From: Polysphondylium violaceum
Lineage: Eukaryota; Evosea; Eumycetozoa; Dictyosteliales; Dictyosteliaceae
Direction of reading: 5' to 3'
Assembly (NCBI GenBank): GCA_000277445.1
Contig: AJWJ01000249.1
Coordinates: 1-32,966 of the forward strand
DNA length: 32,966 bases
Below, in pieces: positions 1 to 12,294 of this stretch. Position numbers and translations under genes: made by a program. The notes under the pieces are model-generated. The model worked only from the letters and a program-made list of their open reading frames with translations, was not told where the DNA came from and searched no databases. Position 1 is the stretch's first letter. Every line of letters starts with the position of its first letter.

Positions 1-118
1 CCTTCCATCATATCAACCCTCAATCAATGCTCATGCATCATACACTTTTGGATTCATTTTGATTGGTACACCAGCTACTCCTGCAAATCTTGCCATCAAA
101 GCAATAATCTATGAATAA
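1..118 (+). CDS. 3' end of an unidentified plus-strand gene (partial)
   Basis: Reading from base 2, one frame stays open for 38 codons to a TAA at 116-118. The tail reads plausibly as protein, with a hydrophobic stretch (TFGFILIGTPATPANLAIKA) and an ending of IIYE. Its composition (Ala, Pro, Gly, Ile, few Asn runs) is that of coding DNA rather than of local intergenic sequence. The gene starts outside the window, so length, start and domains cannot be judged, and I do not recognise the family from this tail. It converges on the GSAP-like gene, with 77 bp between the two stop codons. That gap is AT-rich and must hold both 3' ends. Confidence 0.6.
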   Translation, partial: LPSYQPSINAHASYTFGFILIGTPATPANLAIKAIIYE

Positions 119-195
119 ACTTGTTTCCTTCAAATAGATAATCTAAAATAATTGTTGTTAAACAATGTTTATTATTTTAAATTAAGTTGTTCATT

Positions 196-3100
196 TCATG
201 GGGCATTATTTACATTTTCAAACATTTGTTGTAAAATTTTATCAGTATTTTGATCCAAGAAATGAAAAGCGTTTAATATATTTTGACTATTATTATAAAT
301 TGGATTGCTGGTTAAATTATTTAAATTACCAAGACTTGTGCTCATTGGATCTCTTTGGGGAGGATTTCCACCAACACCACCATTGGCACCACCAGACATC
401 ATAGGCGAGACATTTGGAGGTGAGCTGATATTAAGATTACCCATAGAAGATGATAGATTATTGAAATTTACAGGACTACAAGAGAATGGTTGATATGCAG
501 TTATTACTGATTGATTTGATGATGAAATACGTAATGGTGATGTGGGTGGGGTATAAAATTTACTATTGTTATTATTATTGGCTGGATTATTACCACCACC
601 AACACTGTTACCATTTGAACTGGTTGAAATTGGAGAAGAAATTGGAGTGGAAATATGGGATGGTATATTTGTAACCAAACTTTTGAGGAAATCATGTAAC
701 ACAGAGAGTGGCAAGAAACTACTATCAGAGTAATCTGGCATTAAATCTACAGAATTTGGATCTACATATGATTTTGGATGAATGTTTTGAGTGGCCAATG
801 AGATAAGATGTTCAACGATAAACTTGGTATTTGTTGGATCAGATTGAAGGAATTCGATGACACTCTCTTGGTCACGAAGTTGGAGAATGATTTGGTTGAT
901 AAAATCACGTGTTGGTTGAGATAGTTTATCAAGATTGGGAAACTCTTTTTTAATGACCTGGACAAAGGATTTGGTTATTACAAAAATACCTTTTTGGAGG
1001 AATTGCAAGAATACTGGTCTTTGGAGACAATAAAAGCCAAGTGTGGTGAATTGAGTATAGAAATCCTTTGGGAACGGACAATAGAGTTCTTCAATGGCAG
1101 AGTAGAGTTTTTCCAATGCTTGGAATAAAGTCAAACGATTAGAGTGTCTCATATCTTTGATTGCAAATACATCGTTTATATTTGCACCTCCACAACAACA
1201 GATTTTAATGGTCTTGTAGAGGGTGTTTACCACGTTGATTTGAATGTGACGGAATGCAGTTGCCCATTCAACCAATTTATCTTTGGTCTCTCTTTGAGAG
1301 ATTTGATTGAAAAATTCAGACACAGATATAACGTAGAGATTAATCTCTTTGAGTGGATCTTCTTCGTAGGTAGTGTTTTCAAAGAGATGTTGTTCGACTT
1401 GCATTTGGCCCTTGTGATTAGAGGTATTGATTTTACCACCAGAATTTGAAAGACCCTCTTTGGCACGGGCGCCAATTTGTATGTCGGCAAAATCATCGAT
1501 ACCGAAAAAGTTTCTCCAAAAGCCAGAAAATGTTGGACCATCTTTGTTGGTTATCTCTGATTTGGTCACTTCAAAGGTTTTGAGTCTTCTTCTATTCTCT
1601 TCCTTTCTCATAAACATTGTAGGAATGGTGGTGTTTATCAGCGAGACTTCCAAATCTTTTAAGCGTCTATTGTGTTGAGAAACATCGATACCATCTGGGT
1701 ATGAAAGAGGGAGAGAATGTAAGAGGGCAGGATCAATATTGTTGGTTCTCAACACTGAATAGGTGCTACAGAGAATATATTCTTTAAAGAGATCAGTGGT
1801 AAATAGATTGGATTGAGATGCACGTGTAATTAAAGAGGTACCCAATTCTCTGTCGTCCAAATGGATGATTGCCAAATGAATGGCCTGGACATCTGTACCG
1901 GGCTCCATGATACCAGGTTCAAAGAGATTTCTAATTGATTCTCTGGTGAATTGGTAATGGTATAATATACCGTTGGCATAGTCAAATAGATACTGACCAC
2001 TCTTTGCGCTTCCAGTGGTGTGATGATGTTCTTTTTCTTTACGGGGATCTGCACTAGAGAATGAAAATGGTATGATGCTTGTACTCAGTTTATCGGGCAA
2101 TGGTTTAACACGAGCACTTAGAATACCGGCAGAGTCTTGGTTGTTGGCCAAATCGGTGAGACGCAATGACAAGTCTTTAAACAAAGTGATACCAATGCAT
2201 GGCTCGTGGTCGAGGGCACAATCAATGTATTGGAAAAAGTAGCCTGGTATATAGATGATTAATAAACTACCAAAATGATCAAAAAGCACACGAGTGGAGC
2301 TAGATATGCCATCACCCATAGCATTCAAAGGTATAGAATACCTTATCTTTTGTTTCAAGTGTAATAAATAAATAGAGATACGAATAGAGTGTGCTTGTTG
2401 ACTCTCTTCTTGGTGACAGAGGACCAAACCAAGAATGGGAAGCTTAATGATATGTATATTTTGAAACACAGGGTCCATGCCTGTCGAGTTGCCAGCACCC
2501 AATGGAATGGGTATGTTTGTTGATAATTTAAATGGATCGACGTTTAATTGCAATGGGATGGGATCGTATGATTGAACCTTTCCATTGGCAAGTGACCATA
2601 TCTTTAGTATACTCTCTGAGGGTGGCAATGCTGATCCATTGTTTGCGCCATTTGCATTACCATTGACGCTTCCACTACTACTAGAGACAAAGGTAGATTT
2701 TTGTTTGGTTTGTAAAGAGTATAGTGTATAGTTTACAGAGTCATATTGATACCAAAAACATTTTCTAAAGATATTTGTTTTACTAGGTTTCTTATTTAAT
2801 GGAACATATTGTTGTTGCGATTCATCTGTTTTCAATGTTACCTTTACTGTATAGCATTCGTCATTTTGAAACAAAAGTAATTGAACACTTGATTTTTCAT
2901 GAAAACCTGGTAAGAAATGATAATATAATGGATAATGTGATGCATTTTCTAATACTGATGATGATTGTGTTCTTTTATCATATATATATGATGTATATAC
3001 TATTTTATATAGATTAATATATTAAACTACTCTGTTTCTACTACAACTACATACATTCAATAGTTTTCTGAGCTTCTATAATTTTCTCTGGTGATTTAAC

Positions 3101-3795
3101 TGTATATACAATAAAGGCTTTATCATTTGATATTGTTGCAGAAATAACATTACCATTCAAAACACACATATTATTAAAATCTTTTTTAGATATATCAAAT
3201 GTATCTATATATGTCTTTAAAACTCCCTATTTATAGATAGAAATGTATTAGATAAATATACATAGTCTTTCATACGTTACTAAAAAAGGATATTTACATC
3301 AACTTTAGATGTTCTACCTAAAAGTAATATACCATTTCTTTCTCGACCTATAATTCTTAGATTTATAGATTGTATATAATCGATTTGTTGCTGTTGTTCT
3401 GTATTATTGTTACTATTACTACTAATACTGCTATTATTATTATTATTACTATTGTTATTATCTTGGTCACCATCATTTGAAAAATGTATTGGAGCAGATG
3501 ATAAAGAACTACCCAACTTTATTTGTTGTTGTAAAACAACCATTTTAGATGGAGATCCATTGTTATTGTTGTTATTATTATTTAAATGAGAATAAATCGG
3601 TAAAGAGAATTGTTGTTGTTGCTGTTGTTGTTGTTGTTGAATTGGTATTTGATAAGTCTGTTGCGGTTGCTGTTGTTGTTGGTTATCCAATGAACATCTT
3701 TTCTTTATCAATGATTCAGGGGGAGGGAATTGATCACTGGGGATTCGAGGAATAACATCATGCTCTAAACTAAATATAGATCTAAACTTAAACAT
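196..3795 (-). CDS. gsap: Gamma-secretase activating protein (GSAP/PION) homologue, three exons
   Basis: The gene is join of 3795-3298, 3226-3055 and 2999-196 on the minus strand, giving 1157 residues. Introns are 71 and 55 bp with GTAAAT and GTATGT donors and AG acceptors, and phases close exactly. From memory of human GSAP (854 residues), conserved blocks occur in order: the N-terminal FSLEHDVIP start; RERNG in exon 1, which human GSAP also has; a D-x-KKDF block in exon 2; YIPGYFFQYI (human YLPGHFFHLL); FDYANGILY; a KEYILCSTYSVL helix; and near residues 850-910 the C-terminal domain with PFPKDFYTQFTTLG (human PLPPGFHTLHTILG). In mammals GSAP is reported to bind gamma-secretase/APP C-terminal fragment and modulate cleavage. 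Dictyostelids have presenilin, nicastrin, Aph-1 and Pen-2, so the partner complex exists. Extra length comes from Gln/Asn runs in exon 1 and an Asn/Ser/Gly-rich stretch near the C-terminus. Family assignment is strong; activity here is inference. Confidence 0.85.
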
Positions 3796-4009
3796 AATGT
3801 TTTGTATCTAAATATACAGATAAACAGAGTAATAAATGTTTGCAAAATTTTTAAAATTTTTTACAAACATTTTTTTTGTTTGAAATGGTTGTGAGAATCT
3901 TCCCACTCAGAGAGATCAAAACTCCCCCACCACACACTCACAGTCATATGCAGATGATTTTAAAATAATAATAATAGTGGTATGCGTTTTTATTAGAAAT
4001 AAAGAAAGA

Positions 4010-7000
4010 TTATTTTCGAGAGACTCTTATTTTTCTATGGAACTTTATAGCTTTTGTGTTACCTCCGTCTGCAAGATGCTTCAAGACGAAATAGATTACT
4101 ACTAAAGAGACCATGATACCAAATACAGTGCATCCAACAACTATACCTGCAATTTGGGCACCTGAAAGACTCTTTGATTGAGATGAGCCTTTGGCACATT
4201 GAGATAAATGGTCAATGTTTGGTCTATTGTCTATTAACACAGAGAAATCAGGATCAAGACTCACAGATCTCGAGAAATAGGGGATTTGTATACCAACAGT
4301 GGTTATCAATTGCGCAGATGTAGTGTTTGAGGCTGTAGAGTTGAGAATCAGATTTTGTACCATCTGAGGCTTGGAATCTATGAGACCCAATTTAACAAAT
4401 CTACTGTAGAGATAGTGATCGTTGACTTTGAGTTTAATGAACTCTGAATTGACAGACGATTCACCAGTCTCAATGGTAGAGCATGTGCCATTATCACTTT
4501 CCAATGAGAAATCGGCCTGCATCACAAGTTGGAGGAAATTGATAGAGTTTGTAAAGTCATAGGGCGATATATCGATTGTGTATTTTATAGAGTTTGGTGA
4601 CATGAAAAACTCTTTGCCCGCAAAGATGACTTGGCTGGTTTGATTAAAGAGCTCTACTTGGACAGATACCGCGGTTGTCATTGACTTATGCACAAAACGT
4701 GAGCGATAGAGGTATTTTTCCGAAGAAGTGGTGGACAAGTTGAAAAAGGACCAATCATTGAATTTAAAATTATACAATAACTCACCATTGAGGCTCAATT
4801 CCTTGAGTTCAACAACCTTGACATGATAAGAAAACTTGTTGTTATTTGCACCGGCGCTTGGAGAGTTGGGATCAATTTCCGAACCTGTTCCTCCACCCAA
4901 TATATTGGAACAATCTTCACCGGAATAGGGAGGATAGCATACACAACCAATAGACGCACTCATGCAATATCCTTTGGATGGATAGCCACATTGAGGCTCA
5001 CCTTTACAATATGATTTAGACTCGTCAACCACTGCGGATGGAGTAACCAAGAGAGGATTAGATGAATATTGTCCTACAAAAAGTTGAACAAAAAAGCTCT
5101 TGTTGGTGGGCTTGATATCTAAGGATGCTGCAATACTGGATGATATTTGAGGATTTGATGCAGAGTTGTATCCTGCGCCATCAAGATAATCTATTTTTAT
5201 CAATGATTCTGACCCAGATTTCAAGAATCTTTGACCATAGATATACAGCCTTCCACCTGTTGTATAAAGTGCCGAAAAAGACTCGAGCACAGGCAATATA
5301 TTTAATTCAGAGCTAACAAAAGGATTGAACCCTGCATCTATGAGATCTTGTGCAGAGTAACCATTGATGTTCATAAAGTTATCATAGATACCATACACAG
5401 ACACAATAAAGCCATCTTGATCACCAAAGTTATCGGGGATTCCAATAACAGATTGATAGGTTGCTTGAGTTCCTGTGATAGTCTGTAATATGGGTCGATT
5501 GGTAAATGTTGCCATTTTACTATCAGAGAAATAAAGTAATGGAATGTGTCTAGGAGAAATACCATTGGCATCCTGTGTGACCATTGTAAGGGTCAAAGTT
5601 TTTTGTGAAGTAGAGGGATCAAAGGTCAATGTAGATATTTCCAATTGCGTGAGAATGGGCGAATCCACATCTGGTGTAATTGTGCACACGACTGGTAAAA
5701 CTAATGATGGTGAAGTGTATAGTTTGTATAGAGGATTAAGTGCAATACTTGAATTTTTAATTGAAGAGAAGTGACCAAGAGTATCATAGAGATCGAGTGA
5801 TACAATAGTGTAGTCTTGAGATCTACAATTACCATTGATGGTGAATGTAAATTCAAATGTACTATAGTATGGATCCTTATTCAATGCATCAGAGGTAGTA
5901 AATGTAAATGAAATTCCAACGATAGAATCAAAAGTTGAACCAATAACCAATGAACCATGATCCAAACCATTGATTGGATCCTCGATTGAAAGTCGTAGGG
6001 TGACCTTGGCACTTTCACCGCTGTTGATTGTCAATGACGATGGAGAAAAACTAGCACTAGTCACGATTGGCGGCATTTCATCAAAAACATCTGAATAAAC
6101 TTTTAGTATAGCTCTCTCACCAAACATTTGGTAGAGTGTACTGGGAGACAAGCTATAGGGTGGAATTGAAAGAGAGTAATCTATGGATCTTGGCGCCAAT
6201 CTAGAGGGAATAAAGAATTCTTTTTTAAAGAGTTTCTTTTTATAATCCCATTCCATTAATAAATATTCACCTAATTGGGAAAATTGATTGAGGTTGTAGA
6301 CAAAGTAGGGCTTCATATTTACATTTGCATTGGTAAAGTTGAGATACACTGTATTCATTACGCCATAAGAAGTGAGATTGATATTATTATATTCAAAATA
6401 AAACTCTGTGATCTCTTGAGGGTTGACATTGAATGATATGACTGGTGGAAACTTTTTTTCCAAACTATAATATACAGAGTTTTGATAATAGTTACTACTA
6501 AAGAATAGCCGGTTATTTGCCTTGTCTGAAAGAGTAGCTGTAAATGAACTTATCCTCACGGTTGCCTCAATTCTAGTTTGATAAACACCATCGAGAATAT
6601 TTCCAGATACCAAGTGTGATGGCGATAAAACTCCATCATAATATGGCAAGAACATTTGAGCAAATCCTGATAAATCATCCTTGATATGAGCTGTAATAAG
6701 CACATAGTTATCTATGAGCGGTTCCATCTTAAAGTCTATTAGTTGAGGTGGTTGTGTGTCTGTTGGTGGTGATGACGACGATGATGGGATTGGACTTTTG
6801 ATTGTTGGGAACGATATTTTTGATCTAAATAGCATGGGAGCGAATTCAAATGGAGAGAATGAAGAAAACATCATTGAATATGTGAAGTCATATTGTTTTT
6901 CTGTACCTTTACCCATCCCAACGGGTGCAATTATAAAAGTGTTGTTGACCTGATACGTAAGTTGTTCAACTGGGAAAATTCCTTTAGTATTTGTGGCCCA

Positions 7001-8136
7001 AACATGAATTAAATTTGATCTTGAATTCAATGGACTAATTTTTGAATATTTATTGTCGGCAGAAGGTAAACCAGCTATAGCTGGCGACCATTCAGTTGAT
7101 GTATAAATTGGATCTCCTATATTAAATATACCAGTTGAAACATTGAAGCTTTGAACTTGACCAGCTACAGAAGCAGTACCCATGTAAGTATAAACACCAT
7201 CTTTGGTACTTGTCACTAAAAAAGATGGCAATTCAATGAGACCATACATAAATCCTGGATATACTGGTCCTTTTGATTTAATAACTGATACTAATTGTAG
7301 ATTTGAATCAATATTTGTCGTATCTTTTGGGTAAATGTCCATACTAACGACTGGGTTTGATGTACGAAATTCGTTCAAAATTGTGGGTATAACAAATGAT
7401 TTTGTTTTACCCAATGGTTCTCGAATTGTAAAATGTTGATCCGTTGTATTTTGTGGTTGGGTTGGATCAAAAGAAAGAAAGAATGAATAATAGCCATCAT
7501 AATTCTCATTTCCAAGCATTGCAAATGGGCCATACACATCCTGTAGAGTATATCCAGTTACTCTACTTTTGGAATTGAGAAATGGTTGAAATAATACTGT
7601 TGGATCATAGGAATAACCTACTAATTTTTGTATAAAAACAGTTGGTGGAAATCGTGGTTCTGTATGATTATCATTGGTTGTTAATATCTTAAATACAGAT
7701 TTCAAACTATTCTTACTTACCATTACAATCATAAGTTCCAACGGGTAGAGTAAAATTATTATCAAGACCTCTGTTAAATAATATAGAAACTTGTAGTTGT
7801 TGACCCCCTTTATGTGAAATTGGTACATATTTCAGTAAAATATGAGTAGAGTTTCTAAATTCTATGGATGCAGGTTCCTGAGACACAAGAGGATAGCCAT
7901 TTAAATCAATCAATGCATATGCATTTGCCGAACTTATACATTGAGGGGAAGCTGATTGTATAATGTAATCATTTTCTATCTCTCCTTTTATAAATATAGG
8001 ATTACCTATTTTTCATCACACAAAATGTTAGCATAACTCATATTAATAATGTTTTTTCATTCTAAAAATTACCTGAAAAAGCTACCAATATTAAAGATAA
8101 ACATATTAAAAGTAATAAAAACAATGAAGATTTCAT
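4010..8136 (-). CDS. ComC-like IPT/EGF cell-surface glycoprotein, type I membrane, three exons
   Basis: The gene is join of 8136-8073, 8005-7721 and 7659-4010, giving 1332 residues; introns are 67 and 61 bp and phases close. Exon 1 encodes little but a signal peptide (MKSS then an unbroken Leu/Ile/Val core ending VAFSG). A long beta-rich ectodomain with many N-x-S/T sequons follows, including an IPT/TIG-like segment near residues 930-985. One EGF-like Cys cluster lies near 998-1033 (CxCxPPYSGEDC ending). A further beta domain of the ComC 'supersandwich' type leads to a transmembrane helix near 1284-1310 (IAGIVVGCTVFGIMV) and a short basic cytoplasmic tail. Dictyostelid proteins with this layout act in cell adhesion, signalling or self-recognition during aggregation. 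Which role this one has cannot be told. Without exons 1-2 the third exon would lack any secretion signal. Confidence 0.8.
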
Positions 8137-8411
8137 TTACTATTACTTTACTTCATCACAAACAACACAATAAGCAAATATGACAAAACTTGTTTTTAAA
8201 CACACTTTTAAGATGTCCGTTTCGAACCCTGGAGGGCCACCATTTTAAAAAATATAAAAATCAAAAAAATTAAAAAAAATAGATTTTTTCACGAACAGAT
8301 AGATTTTTTGGGTGGGAATTTTTCATTTTCTCGTAAAGCTTTGGAAGAACACGCATTCATTCGTTATGAGTGGTATATATTTGGAATGGTTCTTTTTTAT
8401 TTTTATTTTTT

Positions 8412-11289
8412 TTAAAAGGAGGAAGAGAGCATTTTGATTGAACTTTCACGCACGAGAAAGAGAATTTCTTGTAATTCAGATTTAGTAAACACATTGAACC
8501 ATTTGAATCGTTCGTCGGCAATCTTGTTGCACAAACGAGAGCTCTTGGCCATTTGATCAGTGCCAATCAGGACGGTGTGGAGAGACTTGAACAGAGAGGG
8601 AATGCATCTCTTTCTGATTTCGTTGATTTCTATGCCATTCTCGTCGTCGTCGTCAAACTCGCCAACAGGATTCTCCATGGGACACAGCCAACCACTGCCC
8701 AACACAGTGTTGATGGCAGCGATGGCCTCTTGGCCGTGGATAATGTTGTTTTGGTTCCATTGGCCAAAGGCCTCTTCATAGTCTTTCTTTCGACGCTCGA
8801 TATCGAGTTTTTGAGCATAGGTCTCTTTGCCAGACAACTTGAATGACAAGAGGTTCTCTTTGGGTTGATTGGCATAGTTTTGTAACCAGGTGTTCATACG
8901 GTTGTTGGCAGAGAGATAATTTTCCCAATCTTTAAATTCCTTGATAATGTTGTTGGTGTCTTGTTCGTCGAGAGGACTAGATTGCTTGGCAATGGCCACA
9001 ATGTCTTTGGGAAGCGATTTGAGAAGATCTGACGAGGCATTGTATTTGTTGGACTTTATAAACTCTCTGATCAATAAATTACTCGAGAGAATGGCTTTAA
9101 TTAAAAGTTGTTTATCAAAACATAACCATTTGATGGAATCAATCTTTGTCGAGTCCTCCAATGTGGTAGCAGAGGATGAAATGGCGTTGTTGTTATTGTT
9201 GCTTGATGACTCTGCAATAGAGGCAGACACTGAACCAGTGATGTTCTTTACGACAGATTGAGCAATTTCTTGAGTGTTCAAATTGAATTGTTCGGCAAGA
9301 CCCAAACATTGTTGTCTGGTGGCTTGATCGGTGATGGTTTCGAGGAATTTTGAGTAGACGGTGATTCTAAGCTTTTCGCTGTTAAACAGCGAGGTGTAGA
9401 GGGCAACCAACTCGTGTTGTTGGGTGCCAATTAAATGCTTAACATACTCGTGGATGATGACGTTTTCTGAAGAGTTTTCGTCGTCAGCGCCAGTATCCAA
9501 ACCATTTTCAATGTCGTCTTGATAGCATTGTCTCTTTCTGAAAAAGAGAATCAACATCACTGCAAAACGGGTAAATTCAATGGGTTGGTGAGTCTTTGAA
9601 ATGAGTTGTGCGCATGTATCAAAGAGTGCACGATAATCGTCATTGATGATCATCTGTTGAATGATGTGGTATGGATTCTTTGATTGATTCTTTATGTCTT
9701 GTGGACTGGCGGTTTTCAAGAGATTGATAATGTCTCTAGGTGTATGGATCTGACTGAGATTCGAGGATGGAGCCAAATGCTCAATGTCCTCTTCGACAGA
9801 GAGTGCCGATCGGTAGGGTTTGAGTTCTTGGTAGATTCTCTCGTCAAAGAGCACCTTGAGGTAGCCCCACAAGTAGTCGTACCAGTTTTTAGACACTTGT
9901 AATATAGAGTTTAGATTTCCACTCATCACACCATAGACAGCTCTTTCATAGAGATCCTGTGACTTGTTGGACAAGTCCAAACAGTTTGATTTCCATAGAT
10001 TAAAGTATGGATTACCAATATTGGTTTCATTGTCATAGTAGTTGAATCCAAGCAAGGTCTGTGCTCTCCAATACTGACCAACGGTAACACAAAACTCTAT
10101 GGCACCCTCTTTATTGCCAGCTCTGAGGAATGCCCACAGGGTGGAAAGAAACTTTGCTTGATTCTTTTCATCCTCTTTATCAATCGATACATTTTGTCTC
10201 GATGAAGCATCTGCATCCAATTCTGTTACTAAATTACCTGTTGTTTTACCTGCTGTTGTCTTTTTATTCTTATTCTTTAAATCTTGTAAAGTGTGATCCC
10301 AATACACGGGATCGAGATTGAGTTCGATGTGAGATGCCATTTCTTCAAGCCATTGTATAATGATAGAGTTTTCTCTAATTTCAAAATTCTTTTTCATTAA
10401 ATAATTAAATACCTCTGTTTGTGATGGTTGCATTTGCAATACAATTGATTCTTGTCTATCTTTTTCTTTTTCAATATCTCTATAAATATACAACTTGCTT
10501 AAAATATCCCATGTATCTTTTTCAAACTCATACAAATGCATGTTGTTTTCAATTTGTTTCTTATTTGGCAAATAATATGATTGTTCTAATTCATTCTTTA
10601 ATGAATTAATTCTATTATTATTATTATTTTGATTATTAGTATAAAGATAAATATATGCACATAATAATAATAATGATAATAACAGTCCAACATACTTTGA
10701 TTGTGATAATTTAAGAAAGTTTAATGCTAAATGAATTGGAATGTTTTCTTTGCTTTCATTTCCTGTTTGTAAATCTACAGATTCCAATGTATAATGATAA
10801 ATAAAATCGTCTGTCTTGTTCTTTTCATTAAAGATGTTTTCATAATCAAATTCTACTTGTTGTGGTTGTGGTTGTGATTGTGGTTGTTGTTCTTGTTGTT
10901 GACTGTTATCGATATTATATTGCATTTGATTATCATTTGTATTATTAAATATATCACTATCCATCATATCATCAAATTGTCTACTACTATTCACTCTATT
11001 AATGCCTAATGGTTTATTATCATTCATCATCATGAGATCATCATCTTGATCATTTGGTAAAAAATCTATAAATAAAAGTTAGTACCTACAAACATACCTC
11101 TGATACTCATTCATTTACAATGTACTAATACTACTAACCTATATTATAATTACTATTGTTGTTATTATTAAACAAAGAAGTTGATTTTGGGAATATACTA
11201 CTACTATTGTTATTGTTGTTGTTTACATTGTTGAATGAGGATGATAGATTATCATCTTCATCATTCCATTGAAACAATCTATTTGACAT
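8412..11289 (-). CDS. nup107: Nucleoporin Nup107, two exons
   Basis: The gene is join of 11289-11139 and 11065-8412, giving 934 residues (human NUP107 has 925). The 73-bp intron has a GTTAGT donor and ATAG acceptor, and the split Asp codon closes. Nup107 is a helical scaffold member of the Y-complex (Nup107-160) of the nuclear pore, paired with Nup133. The signature middle part is clear: DADASSRQN followed by a DKEDE motif, LWAFLRAGNKEGAIEFC, GQYWRAQTLLGF, GNPYFNLWK and YERAVYGVMSGNL all line up with the vertebrate protein. The N-terminus (about 110 residues) is low-complexity Asn/Gln. Near residues 174-191 lies a run of leucines that looks like a membrane span, which is not expected in this soluble scaffold. 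The C-terminus ends with a helical Nup133-binding type region. Confidence in identity is high; the exact start is inferred from the splice phase. Confidence 0.92.
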
Positions 11290-11457
11290 GACTGATGTCT
11301 ATGTATATATCTAGATCTCCTTCAAACCTAGTCGTTGTGGTGATTGGTAAAACTGACCGAAATGAGATCTTCAAAAAAAATGAAAATAAAAAAAAAAAAT
11401 ATGCAAAAACTCTAACTAAATTTTGGCGCATGGCCTCTTATTTATTTGTTGTTTTTT

Positions 11458-12003
11458 TCACAATAGCTTGTACATATAACTAGTGGGTTTCAATGAACGA
11501 TCAACACTTGATATCGAAAAGTTTGGTATAACACCACATAGTTTGTACCCTATAGATTGATAGAGTAATTCGGCGCCTTCGCCTGTATTTGTGTCTAAAA
11601 CAAGTAAAGTTTTCTTGTATTCTTTTGCAACCTGTTCTGCTATTTCCAACAATTGCTTGGCAATACCCATTCTCCGATAAAGAGGACTAACCATGAGTTT
11701 CACGATCTCACCTCTATGCACACCATTATCGGGCATATCAAGTATCAATTGAACTGTACCAACAATATTACCACTACTACTACTTTTGCTGATATCTCTA
11801 GCAACAAAAAGTATTCTACTCTTACTTTGAAATTGATTGACGAGGCCATCCCAAAACACACGTGCCTTCTCTACACTAAATGGAGTCAGAAATCCAATAG
11901 ATGCACCATCAACTACACAATCATACAATAGTGAGGAAAGATTGGATAGATCCAATTGACTTGGTATTCCTTCAAATCTCTCAATCTTAAAACTATTATT
12001 CAT
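11458..12003 (-). CDS. GNAT-family N-acetyltransferase
   Basis: A single exon of 181 residues. The GNAT core is visible: a beta-4 strand with GEIVKLMVSPLYRRMGIAKQ, where the R-R-M-G-I-A segment is the acetyl-CoA pyrophosphate loop (Q/R-x-x-G-x-G/A); the following helix LLEIAEQVAKEY; then LLVLDTNTGEGAELLYQSIGY, the motif-B region with the Tyr of a small-molecule type acetyltransferase. The DT-N-GA-LY-GY pattern resembles bacterial-type GNATs of unknown substrate, some near phosphinothricin-type enzymes. The substrate cannot be predicted. The ATG at 12003-12001 is the only sensible start. The promoter region upstream carries several TCTYGAGA-like sites. Transfer from bacteria is possible for such small enzymes, but base composition is like that of its neighbours. 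Confidence 0.8.
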   Translation of the reverse strand: MNNSFKIERFEGIPSQLDLSNLSSLLYDCVVDGASIGFLTPFSVEKARVFWDGLVNQFQSKSRILFVARDISKSSSSGNIVGTVQLILDMPDNGVHRGEIVKLMVSPLYRRMGIAKQLLEIAEQVAKEYKKTLLVLDTNTGEGAELLYQSIGYKLCGVIPNFSISSVDRSLKPTSYMYKLL

Positions 12004-12190
12004 TTTACAATATCTTGATTCGTGTGCGAGTTTTACTTCTTTTTTTTTTTTTTTTTTATTTCTATTTTTTTCTCAAATCATTTTGACCCAACTTGCTTTA
12101 ACGTCTTGAGATAACGAGTTTGCAAAATTCATCTCGTGAGATCGCCCAGATGGATGTCTTGAGACGATCTGCAAATATTTCTCTCTCGAG

Positions 12191-12207
12191 ATCTGACTCG
12201 GTCAGAT
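12191..12207. promoter_or_regulatory. Inverted repeat and TCTYGAGA sites upstream of the GNAT gene
   Basis: ATCTGAC-TCG-GTCAGAT is a perfect 7-bp inverted repeat, about 190 bp upstream of the acetyltransferase start. Nearby are GTCTTGAGA at 12103-12111 and at 12156-12164, and TCTCGAGA at 12185-12192. The cluster looks like protein-binding sites, but no factor can be named. Confidence 0.35.
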
Positions 12208-12294
12208 TAAATTACATAAGCCATCGATAACTTTTGTAAACAACAAAATAACACAAACCAAGACTATTAGTTTGAATAGATGTAATAAAAATGT

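Noticed and set aside
1144-1449. 101-codon plus-strand ORF opposite the GSAP-like gene
   Set aside because: It is antisense to a region with clear GSAP similarity and has no protein features of its own.
8215-8250. tRNA-like T-arm word (GGTTCGAA on the minus strand)
   Set aside because: No flanking acceptor, D or anticodon stems can be paired around it, so it is a chance match.
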